A DNA stretch of 64,000 nt from Pomphorhynchus laevis (Eukaryota; Acanthocephala; Palaeacanthocephala; Echinorhynchida; Pomphorhynchidae): positions 61,408 through 125,407 of the forward strand of contig WNNJ02000842.1 in assembly GCA_012934845.2 (NCBI GenBank), read 5' to 3'. How positions within the stretch are numbered: the stretch's first letter is position 1; each line of letters opens with the position of its first letter. The notes under the pieces are model-generated. The model saw only the letters and a program-made list of their open reading frames with translations, searched no databases and was not told the DNA's origin. Below are positions 46,590 to 56,869 of this stretch, piece by piece. Made by a program: the position numbers and the translations under genes.

Positions 46590-49270
46590 TTACTTAAACG
46601 AAAGGGGTGGATCAGCAAGATCGGTTCCACCTCTTAAGGTTAGCAAGCTGATAAAAGAGAAAGGCGCCTTAAAGGGAAATGAAGATACTGCCCTAGGGAT
46701 TCCTATCCTGGATGGGACTAGTAGCGGGAGGGGCGACCTTCCCACACCTAGCTCTGTCTAGGTTGGCTTCCTCCGTCCAACTTGTCTAACACAATGATGA
46801 GTAAACCTGAGCCTTTCTCACTGAATATTCTTCAGTGGAATTCGGGAGGTGCTTCTGCCCTTAGACTTTTATCTGGTAGAGACGCAGATGTTATAGTCCT
46901 TCAGGAGACGCGGTCTATCCGTCTCCCCAGGACATTACTCGATTTATCCCAAAGCAAATTTGTTCCCACTATACTCCGTACATAACCCCACCTCACTCCT
47001 CGTCATCTCAAGGAATCGTGACCTTAGTAAAGTGCTAATTAAGGTCCTCCCTCTTGCTAAATTACTCTTGTCCAGCTTTATCTTGTTTGATAGTTTCACT
47101 CGTTAAGAACGGTTAACGCCTCAGTCTAGCCAACATCTACATTCGTCCAGGAGAGATTCACAAGAACCGTGACCTCTTGGATGGTATTATCGATGGCAGC
47201 TATGACATGGTACTAGGTGACTTCAACGACATAACTGGTCGTTTGATTAATGAAGCACTCCGCAGAGCCATGAACGGTTATCTTATTTACAAACCACCGG
47301 CCCCTCCTTTCATTGCACATCAACGAATTCTCTCCTCGACTTATTACTGCTTCACGAGAGGTGGTTGTTAAAACCCTTCTGCACGGAGCAATCGCGACAA
47401 TATCTGTCCACCTCTCATCATCTAATTCGCTGGCGGATAGAGGAGGATACGCTGCTTCGTAGAATATTCCACTTTGACCCGATCAGAGTGGCTTTCTTCC
47501 GGGCAGCTATCCAACGCTTCCCCCGAATTGGTAATAAGAGTTTAATCGAATTTAATTCCTACCTCTCTGCGCAAGCTACCGCGTTGCTTTCGACAACCTA
47601 AAAAGGTCGCATTTTCAGTCCCACTCCGACAAAACTCAAGGTCCTTGCTAAACTGCTGAACCTCCGTAATCTCTCATCCTCAGCCAGACATACCATCTCG
47701 AATGAATACTAGAGCACTAGATACAGGTTCTAGCTGAGTAGGGATAGGGCGAGTATTGCTCGTCTTAACCCTTCTCAGTCTTCTCTTTGGAAGATATTCA
47801 AGAAGAAGTTTGTTTGTTGGAAGGAGAGGGCATTGGGTTGGATCGATAGTATAGGCCTTGAAAACGTTTTAGAGGAGTCACTAGCCCTACACAACTATGG
47901 AGCCACGCAATCACATCAACCAATCCCGCCTCGGGGTAACTTCAGGAGTAGGGATCTATCTGCTATAGATATTCTTAACTCTTGGGGTCCACTCCCGGGC
48001 ACCTCCAAACCCGTCGCTCCACTTTCTTCTCGAGTCTGTCAGCTTTTGACAGCCGATCAGAAAAGAGAGGTGGATGTCACTATGCTTATAGCCTCCCCAT
48101 CCAATGTAGAAGGCATCAATATTAGTAAGCGTGTTTTTATTCCTAAGAAAAATCCTGCTCATGCCCTAAAGATCTGCGACCCATTTCGATTCAAAATGCT
48201 TTCGTATCGATTTATGGAAAAGCGCTAGTGCGTAAAATTCGCGACCACCATTTCATTAGGTGTAATTTGATCCCTCCAGGTTTTCATAGGTTCGTCAAAG
48301 GTGGCTCGGTCTATTCAGCAGTTGGTGATGTGGAGCAGCTTTGTCGTGATAATAGCCATCGTCTAGTTGTGGCTGTATCCTTGACTTTTCTGCTGCATTT
48401 AACCCCATCCCATTCCTCTTGTGATCTTTTCTCTTAGGTCCCTCGGGTTGTCTGCGAGAATTGTGAACAGGGTGGAGATCCTGCTATACACCAAGCGATT
48501 ATTCTATGAATACGACCCTGATTAGCGTCTGTTCTACCCTATTACGGTTGTGCCTCAAGGTTCACCACTTTCTCCCGTCTTGTATCTTGCTGCTTCCATT
48601 AACCTTTTCAAAATATTTAAACGTGAACAACGTATAGTGGTGTACGCTGATGTCACTACAGCCTGTTCACTAGTTGCAGGTGTAAAGATGTAGTCTCTGA
48701 GATCAGCCGTTTATTTTTAAAATTAAAAGACCAGTTACCCAAATCCAATCTTATTTTCAACTCTGCTAAATCGCAGGTGCTCGTCTTTCATGGCACCCCT
48801 GCAACAAAGGAGACACTTAAGAGATTAGCATTCTCTGCGCTCTCCTCCATATTTGCTTCTCTCCCAGCCTTCACAAGTCGAGTGAAATACCTGGGGTTCA
48901 CCGTTACGGTGAACTGGTCGGCGAAAGCGGACCTGGATAGACTCAAACGTATCCTGAATAAAACTAGGTGTGCCCTGAAACGGGCTTATCATCTGTCATT
49001 GGAAGGGAGAACCTAGGTGCGCATCTGGGACACTTGGGTTATTCGGGATTAGTCTTTTTTCGAAAGGACGTCCAGCAGATCAAAGTTAAGGTTTCTTAAG
49101 CTCCTCGTTTCTCGTTTACCCAGCGTAGTCCGCGCTGATTGGATTTTTCGGGGGTGAAAGACCCCGGGTCGTTCAGTCAGAAAACGACGTGTTGGATTGG
49201 TTGGGGGCTCAGATCCTCTTGGATCTGAGGTCGTGAAAAATTTTCTAGAAGACTTTTATGTGCAGGTGAA
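46590..49270 (+). mobile_element. LINE-B, right copy (5'-truncated)
   Basis: Plus-strand copy starting in the end of ORF1 (46590-46761) and running through endonuclease (46782-47601), RT (47700-49016) and the 3' end near 49240 (CTGAGGTCGTGAAAAA). It is separated from the 5' end of the left copy by about 60 bp. Divergence from the left copy is uneven: roughly 10 percent in the endonuclease part but about 3 percent in the linker and RT part. Confidence 0.85.
46782..49016 (+). pseudogene. LINE-B right ORF2: endonuclease and RT
   Basis: Endonuclease motifs LNILQWNSGGASALRLL, IVLQETRSI and MVLGDFNDITGR (intact GDFN) are visible at 46800-47260; RT parts include ALGWIDSIGLENVLEESLAL (47830), the VYADVTTA catalytic region (about 48640-48665, second D codon missing) and LVFHGTPATKETLKRL to HLSLEGRT (48777-49016). 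In-frame stops and frame changes occur throughout, including the TAG near 47730 shared with the left copy. Not functional. Confidence 0.85.
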
Positions 49271-49274
49271 GTTG

Positions 49275-50240
49275 AAGAAGATTACTTGATTTCTATTGAC
49301 TACTGTCTGATTTTTGATGCTTTTGGTTGATGTGTCTATCATTATACTTTTTTGTATTAAGAAAATCTTCATTTATTTTTTATTGCTTAATGAAATGAGC
49401 CGCGAACAACACAATATATTTTGTGCACTTTGTTAATTTGCTTTCGGTATATAGCTCTTATGTCTATCCAGTAAGTAAAATTGAAAATGAAGAAGCGAAA
49501 GTTTTGTTCAATCCCGTATAATATGGTTTAATGTTCATTAGGTCCAATTTTAATTATTTTACATTGATAGTTGATATATTTGTAGTATTTTGTATTTATT
49601 CAATGTGGACTACGGGTGTTTTGTCGATAAGGAAAACGTTATTTATTAACTAAATCTAAGTTAAACGTCATTGCTTTAATTCAATAAAAAGTAATTAAGT
49701 GTAAATCGTTGAAAGATACTAACAAAATTCAGAAGCTATTCGATAAGATATTAATTTGATTTGTATTGCAATTTAAATCGCAATGTTTAGTAATATAGAT
49801 TCAATTGAATATATTAAATGCAATTGATCTTAATTTAAATACCAGCTAAATAACGAATTATACACTAATCAAGTTTATTATATTTAGGTGACTTTTGAAT
49901 ATTAAATAAAAAATATATTATTTAAATATCTAATGTCATAAACATGTATAATATAAAATATCCCTTAATTGTTATTACGGCATTTAAGAAATTATCTAAT
50001 TACAATTACTAATTGTTACGGATATAACACTGAATTTAGTGATTGAAAAAATTTAAAATTAGAAACACATAAAAGAAGAAATATATAATTCATTTATATT
50101 AAAAACATTGAATTATAAAGCTAAAATTCATAAAAAATATTTTATTTTCAAATGTGCCTTCTTCTTCGAATTATGTAAAAGTTGTACATATTTTGAAACG
50201 AATTGTATGAATTGTTTATAAACTCGTTTGATTTTATTTT
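49275..50240. other. Noncoding stretch upstream of the MS4A-like gene
   Basis: Very A+T-rich. No repeat recognised. A splice-acceptor-like TTTGATTTTATTTTAG ends at about 50242, so part of this may be a 5' UTR intron. Confidence 0.4.
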
Positions 50241-50310
50241 AGGTTAAATAGTGCACAATTATTGAGCAGTTTACGCCAAGCAATAAAATCATCAACAAGC
50301 ATTATAGATA

Positions 50311-50973
50311 ATGTACGACACATACTATCAAACTCGAGTTAATACGCGCTGGGGAAGGAGTCCAGCGGCTAGTATACTTGGTTTAACCCTATTTCTAATT
50401 GGAATTGCGTCTATAATATTCAGCAGCATAGACATATCATCACGATCTATTGCAGGAAACAATCCCGACAAGCCTAATATTGATTTTATAGGAGGTGTCC
50501 CGGTTCCGAGATTTCTACCAACCATCTTTTCAGATTATTCAATATGGGCTACACTTGGTAAAGGTATTTGGGTAGGGATTTTATTCCTAGTAACAGGTTT
50601 CGTTGCTATTTGTTCACAACGCGAGAGAACATCGAAAGCAATTGCAGCTAGTACCTTATTAGCGGTAATGTCCGCTATATTTGCATTGTTCCTCATGCTG
50701 AGTTCAATACCACAATTGGAAAGATATCGTGTTCTTGGACCAAACACAACTGAGACAAGAAATGTTGATGAAAATACGGAATATGTTATGAATGCGTTAT
50801 TAATAGCATCAGGAGTACTTGCTTTTTTAGTGGCATCATTACTTGCTTGCTTAGGGTGCTGTGTGGATTCATGTGTAAACGTTAGATCAAGATCACCAAG
50901 AGGACCGATAGCACCCAGAGCATTTGGACCACAACCATTCGTGATACGACCTCGGTACATGCCCAGGTTTTAA
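50311..50973 (+). CDS. MS4A/CD20-like four-pass membrane protein
   Basis: An uninterrupted 220-residue host ORF. Four hydrophobic segments at about residues 19-40, 82-101, 110-133 and 159-183; a first extracellular loop (41-80, GGVPVPRF), a second with an N-glycosylation sequon at N145-T-T, and an Arg/Pro-rich cytoplasmic tail (191-220). The TM2-TM3 block (GKGIWVGILFLVTGFVAI ... SKAIAASTLLAVMSAIFALF) resembles the W-GGI-F-I-G ... KCL signature of the MS4A/CD20 family. It lacks the tetraspanin CCG motif and the claudin W-GLW-C-C pattern. Function is unknown; such proteins organise membrane complexes. The ATG is the first in the presumed exon after an acceptor at 50242. A candidate poly(A) signal AATAAA lies at 51513-51518. 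Confidence 0.85.
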   Translation: MYDTYYQTRVNTRWGRSPAASILGLTLFLIGIASIIFSSIDISSRSIAGNNPDKPNIDFIGGVPVPRFLPTIFSDYSIWATLGKGIWVGILFLVTGFVAICSQRERTSKAIAASTLLAVMSAIFALFLMLSSIPQLERYRVLGPNTTETRNVDENTEYVMNALLIASGVLAFLVASLLACLGCCVDSCVNVRSRSPRGPIAPRAFGPQPFVIRPRYMPRF

Positions 50974-51665
50974 AGTTGAATGGAAAAATGAAAAACAATT
51001 AAAACATATTACCAGTTAATAACACAGCAAGCATTTGTTATTTTGTTTTATTATTCAAAATTTTATAAAAATAACAATGATATTCATTTTTAGCAATTAT
51101 TGTTGAATTGATAGTTGTTTACATTTTAAAATTCAATAATAGTTAATGACCTAGAACGTTTAAACGTTTTTTAGAATATGTACTGGCCAAATGTAGCTTC
51201 ATTAATTAAAATTCAGATTAAAAAATTCTACAAACATTCATAATATTATCGAATCTTATCACTCATTTTGATTACCAATACCTAAAGGAAGTTAAAACGA
51301 GGCAATGACTGCGATAAATCAAATAATTTTGATTATTATATGATCAAATAATTATTATACATTTCTTAAAGATAATTTACATCACATAATAGAGTATCTT
51401 CCACTTCACACCTTTAATTAGACGGCATAGTCTTATACTTGATGTTAATATGATAGCTCATTCCTCTCATACTCATCCCGCTTACTTTACTTAAAATACA
51501 AGTTACTCCACAAATAAAAAATATTTTATCTCTTAAAATATAATACGAAGGACTGTTTAATAAATGTATATATTATTTAGCTATTAAGCTAAATGACGAT
51601 TATTCGTTTAAAAATTGAATCCACTTTCCTAGCCTATACTAAATAGGCAGCCATTTTTAGTATAT
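50974..51665. other. 3' flank of the MS4A-like gene
   Basis: A+T-rich probable 3' UTR and intergenic DNA; no other feature. Confidence 0.4.
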
Positions 51666-51669
51666 AATC

Positions 51670-51735
51670 GGTTTTACCATTCGCGAGTCTACAGCATCAC
51701 ATTTCATCATACTAAAAACTAAAACAAAGTCAATT
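51670..51735 (-). mobile_element. Short PLE GIY-YIG end fragment
   Basis: About 65 bp resembling 52500-52565 (GTCTACAG.ATCA.AT.TCATCATACT and AAAGTCAATTT). A decayed second copy of that fragment. Confidence 0.45.
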
Positions 51736-51920
51736 TTATGGTAGTATATTTACGTATAATGTTTTGTACAAATATAGCGATATTTATTCTATTCAACCAG
51801 AACAATACGTTAAATAAACCTATAAATTTGATGCTTGTACTTAAAAAGACTGATTATTTAAGTAAGAATGTCAATGTGATTCTTCCAGATCTGCCAGATC
51901 ACAACCATGTGAATAATTAA

Positions 51921-52075
51921 ATTAATCAGATAACTGAGTATACGTATTTTATACTATATATAAATAAAAATAAAGATAAATAATAAAAAGTTATAAAAGA
52001 TTTTATACAACTTTTATTTATGTCAAGTTAAAATTTCAAATTAAAATTTAAAATAAAAATTAATTTTTTGAGTAA
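51921..52075 (-). mobile_element. RT-tail family 3' end (copy 7)
   Basis: Terminal sequence in diverged form (TCAGATAACTGAGTATACGT) followed by the family 3' UTR. Truncated before the hairpin. Confidence 0.6.
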
Positions 52076-52449
52076 TTAAATGTGTTAAATAATTACTTAA
52101 ATAATTAATTTAAGTAAAAAATTGTGTTTATGTTACTAAGTTTGATAACATTTAATATATTTGGAGCATAAACATTTGCATTTGCATTGCAAATTATGCT
52201 TGGTTTAGTGATTTTATATTTACCGGAAGTTCAGTAAAATTTTTGTTGAAAGTTGTAATAATTATTGAAATTTATTTTGATATTATGCTCATTAAAATGG
52301 TTGTGTTAGTGAACAAATTTAATACAGATTTACAAATTTAATACATATTTATTGTCATTAGAAAGCAAACTTGAACAGGATTTATAAATGCTATTATTTA
52401 GAGTAAATCAAAAATACGCTCGTGGAAAAGTGTGCAGTATACAATTAAA

Positions 52450-52720
52450 AGCTGTGTAATCGTATAACTCCTAACTAATTGATGTGTATAGTAGCCTTTA
52501 GTATGTGTCTACAGTATCATATATCATCATACTCAAGAATTGAAACATTATCAAAGTCAATTTAATGGTAATGAACAAAACTAAAAGATTTGATATAGCT
52601 GAAGGTGTGCCACATCTACGTAATGACAACTTGTGCTCATTTACTCTTATTTGTAGGCGTTTTTTTGTTTGGCCTAAATATGTTGTGTCACAATCTAGCA
52701 AAATAAGTCGTAATCAAAAC
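52450..52720 (-). pseudogene. PLE GIY-YIG nuclease fragment
   Basis: Minus-strand frame 52701-52498 has CDTTYLGQTKKRLQIRVNEH, the GIY-YIG core (Y-x-GQT and R-x3-EH). A second frame further on reads IDFDNVSILEYDDI and YCRHILKATIHIN, the end of the same domain, so a frameshift separates them. It differs from both the 32-36 kb and the 62.9 kb nuclease domains, so it is a third PLE family. Confidence 0.7.
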
Positions 52721-52759
52721 AACAATAATAATTTGATGCCTTTTAAGAAATAACAATAC

Positions 52760-54855
52760 AAGTATAAATTCGTATCAATATGGGTGATGACTATAACTTT
52801 GTATCACTATTTGAATGATAAAGTGTTCAAAAACAACAAATATTTTAAAAATGTTGTTTATATAGTATATAATATGGGGAAGGAAACATGACTCAATATA
52901 AACATGTTAAAAATAAACAAATACAAAAATGTCTCGATTTGCATGTGGAATCTATTGCAGAAAGAGCTGGATGAGGTCTCAATTGCGACTGTTACTGTAC
53001 AGGATCCGATGTTACTGTTCTCATTTACATATGAGGATGAATTGGGAATTTGGTGAGGTCCCATGTGTATAAAGAATTTCATTATGCAGTGTAATAGAAT
53101 ATCAAATAGATCGTCATTGATGTTGTTAATAGATATTGTTACACGCAGTTTTTAAGATAATTATTAACGACCTCGAATGGATTATTGCTTAGGATTTTGA
53201 ACAACGTATACTACCACCTTTTATCCACCCGTTTAGGATAATTATTTGTATTATTACAGTGGAAAATGATATTGATTGCAACTTTTGGCATTATCAGAAC
53301 AAATTGACAAAGTGCAAGCTTTAATAGATTTAGAAATACGACTGCGGTTTGTTCATTCCCTTTGCTGAGAAATTTGGTATGATGTTATTTGTTGCACATA
53401 TAATCGATTAATTGGATTAGTGATCATGCCGAGCCAGGTCCCAGAATGAATATGCACAATATTTTATGAACTAAACATGACATCAAAACGTATCTTTACG
53501 TTCAGAAAGAGTCAGTTGTTGAGCAAAGGTAGTATTAGAATAAAATGGAATAATGCTACTGCCGTGATATTTCGTAAGGGCTACTATGGTGAAGACGATG
53601 CTTTGATGATAAGTTAGTAAAATACGGATAATCAAAAATCACAAGATATAGAAAACAAGGTAGCGAACAGTAAATTATTATAATATACAGGGAAAGAATA
53701 TAAAGACAATATAAACATAATAGACAAAGATAGGCAATGTGCACGGAATGAAAATAACCATCTGGTGGATAAGTGATCGGTACTGCTGTAGTGGTTAAAC
53801 ACGATAAGGAGTAACCACATAACACTGCACCTGAGCGTTTCTCAACGGATTTCGAATTTACATTAAATCTGCTGATTTGTATCCTGTACAAAATCATCAT
53901 CAACAACAACGATTCCTATTTCCTCGCTATTATCCTCAATACTATGACTGGTAAGATCGGCGGTAGATATAGCCAACTCCGATTTAACACTGCAGCCATC
54001 GTCCGAAGTCTGAAAACGGATGCATTTCTTCTTACGTCTAAATATCGCAGGAAGAATACATTATATATAACAAGTATTAAAAAAAGGATATTGCAAAAAA
54101 CGCAAAATATTAAAGAAGCAAAAAACAACATTTACTTTATGATAATGCTATATAGAATGATACAACTATTTTGTGCTGTCAATGTTGTGGGTGATACCAA
54201 ACCACCCGAAAATGCCTGTATGAAGTATGCCACCAAAAGAGAAAACGTCAGCAATAAACATTTACAACCGATATAAAATCCATTAAATAGACATCACTGC
54301 AATATAAGCAGCATTTATTTATTACATTGATATATCAAAGAGTTCAAATTCGCTAAATATGTCGACGTTATTAAAACGTATTGGTTGATCAGGTGTAATC
54401 TTTTTAAGAATATCGTTTAAATGCAATTTTTGTCTTTAAAAAGCACATACAATGTCAGATTATCAACAAATATTGTTCGTTGTTAATAGAGATAAGATAC
54501 ATCATTTATTTACTTAACATTTATAATGTTAAGTAGTTTTGACAATCAGCAAGATATGAATTTCCTTTTAATTTTGCACGCTTCGGCTTACGGCTTACTC
54601 AAAACATTAAAATAACTTTTATCTTTAAACCAAGAATATATTTAAATTCAACTGTCTAATGAAAATTGTACGGGAAATATGGATCATAATGCGATATCCT
54701 TTGGCGTATGACTCGGTAAAGTTATATGACTCTATGGAGTTGGAAGTAATGAAGGTATGACAAGGTATAACTGATTTCTGTTGCTAAATCACTCGGTGTG
54801 ATCGTACAAAATTGACAAAATAAATGAAAACATTTATAAAAGGATCATCATCAGC
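52760..54855. other. Mostly noncoding stretch with unexplained open segments
   Basis: Small frames at 53556-53909, 53916-54131 and 53944-54276 overlap on opposite strands without recognisable domains. At 53830-53948 a Gln/Tyr/Pro-rich frame (NHHQQQRFLFPRYYPQYYD) ends at a good donor (TG|GTAAGA). I cannot assign it to a gene. Confidence 0.35.
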
Positions 54856-54945
54856 ACTGATGGAAGTCATAAAGGAGGGATTCTGTAGCTATTTTTCAGT
54901 ACGAAAGTCACCTTGTGTGACCTAGCAACTATTCTATATATATCC
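54856..54945 (+). mobile_element. SINE 3' fragment
   Basis: Matches the 3' part of the SINE at 62541-62850: GGATTCTGTAGCT, ACGAAAGTCACCTTGTGTGA, CCTAGCAACTATTC. The tRNA-like head is missing. Confidence 0.75.
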
Positions 54946-54949
54946 GATT

Positions 54950-55090
54950 ATATATAATATAAATTTCCGGTTTTATTAATTTAATTCAATTATATATATT
55001 TTCGATTATATATATACCGAATATGTTTTATATATATTTATATATAAATTTCCGGTTTTATTAATTTATTTCAATTATATATAGTTGAAT
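54950..55090. repeat. Tandem direct repeat, about 75-bp units
   Basis: TATAAATTTCCGGTTTTATT with following TAATTTA.TTCAATTATATAT occurs twice (about 54958 and 55043). Confidence 0.75.
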
Positions 55091-55129
55091 ATAAGCGTCA
55101 ACCTTCTTCAGCTCATCTAAAATCAAGAT

Positions 55130-55400
55130 AATTATTTACACAGGAATTGTAGGTCAAACATATGCAGGCCAATATGTAGTTCAAACTGCCATAGGACTGC
55201 GAGATCGCTTAACAAACAGGAGGGCACAAATTAAAGCCGATTAGAAACTGACTCTGCAGTTAAAAATACGAATTGAGACATGAGACAAGCGATACATTTA
55301 AATATGCAATCATGTGCATAGAATCATATAAGAAAGCTAGATTTACAAAAGAGCTGAAATTAATTGGATAGTTAAGTACTGACATTATTAAATTTCGTTA
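55130..55400 (+). pseudogene. Probable PLE GIY-YIG fragment
   Basis: Plus-strand frame with YAGQYVVQTAIGLRDRLTNR followed by RAQIKAD resembles the Y-x-GQT...L..R...HR core of PLE nucleases; several stops follow. Weak but positioned next to a SINE end, as at 62.9 kb. Confidence 0.45.
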
Positions 55401-55404
55401 TTAC

Positions 55405-56090
55405 ATTTCAAAGATCATTATATTTGATCTTTTAAAAAAGATAAAATATAATCTTCTTTAAAACTAATTTGATAATACTTTAAATTTTATGGTATACAGT
55501 ATTAAATTCACATATTACCTATGATATTTTTTATTTGTATGTATAAATACATAGTATTTATATGGTATATAAATGCCACATATATATTTATAGACATATT
55601 TATATATTATAATTATATATATTTATATATCTATAGATATATTTCTTAGTATCTATAATATTCGATAATCGCTCTTGTGCTTTGTAGTTTAATGTAAAAA
55701 ATAAAAATACCTGCATGGTTTACACCATAGATCGACCTGATTTACACCGTAAGTAGCCCTGCATTTCCTTGCTAGCTCTAAACATAAATCTAACCTTCTT
55801 AATTATTTTCAAAAAATAAAGAAATTATTAAAGAGTCGAAATAATATTTGGTTTTGTAGCTAACAGTATGTAACATTCTGAAACAACATAGTAAAGAGTG
55901 GGCAACCGCTGGCATGTGTGGCAAACACGAAACACAACTATTTTGAAACTTTCTCCTGCAATTTTTTATTTAACAATAAGTAAGGGTTTTATTAATAACT
56001 ATATAACCGATAAAAACTTTAAGAAACAAAAACATGCAAAAGACAACTTTAAATAGAAGCCGTTCACGACGTGTATTTTGAAATCTTCAA
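55405..56090. other. Noncoding stretch with TATA-rich microsatellite
   Basis: Simple TATATTTATAG-like sequence at about 55550-55660; nothing else seen. Confidence 0.45.
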
Positions 56091-56097
56091 CTTATCT

Positions 56098-56190
56098 TTA
56101 CGGCCTCAGGTCCAGAGGGATCTGAGCCCCTTGGCCGCACCAGCGCGCCGCCCTCTGACTGAACCATTCGGGGTCTCTCACACACTTAAA
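56098..56190 (-). mobile_element. LINE-B 3' end fragment
   Basis: Reverse complement reads GAGACCCCGAATGGTTCAGT ... GGGGCTCAGATCC ... CCTGAGGCCGTAAAGA, matching the last 100 bp of LINE-B right copy (about 49150-49240). G+C-rich island in A+T-rich DNA; heavily 5'-truncated. Confidence 0.75.
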
Positions 56191-56865
56191 AGTCCAGTTA
56201 AGGCGGATTTATTTAACAACATTTTACTGTTAAATAACGCTTATCAAGCTTTTCGTAAAATCTATTTATTCAACGAACAACTTCACGCTGGGAATGTTGT
56301 TGTACAACGGAAGATAGGTGAATCAAAAATGTTTAAATGTAAAACGTTAACCGTTTCCTTGAGTAAATAAATATCGTTTCCATTTGCAGGATACGTATAT
56401 CCAACAATGTAGATGAATAAAATAATTTTTCCTTAATTTTATACTATATTTTTGTCGGTATAAGTAAATTAAAGATTTTTTTTAGCTTTCTACGTACATC
56501 TGATAACGTACGCATCTGATGATGATAAATCGAATGTTACTGATGCATGCCAGTCTGTTGGTATCACTCAACCCAAACACTTTATAACAATAGATGCTAC
56601 GTACATCTTATAACACACATACACCAACCCATTACATACTCATCTGTCCAATCATCGGCATTTTCTGACTGCCGGTCCGTCAATAAGAACACAAAGTTTC
56701 TGCTGTTTCTTCAAATTCCTTGCTTTATAGTTTAACAAGTCACGAATTCGCTACCTATGAGAACAGATACAAAAAGGTAGCTCCTTGCGAGTTATTCATT
56801 TCGGTTATTAAGGTGCATGTAAGAATAAGTCGTGCTTCTTTATGAGAAACATTTTGGTGGGTTTA
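56191..56865. other. Noncoding stretch, nothing recognised
   Basis: Short frames only. Confidence 0.35.
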
Positions 56866-56869
56866 GTCA

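Noticed and set aside
50535-50960. 141-residue frame opposite the MS4A-like gene
   Set aside because: Antisense shadow with no hydrophobic pattern or domain; the plus-strand frame has the coherent four-pass topology.
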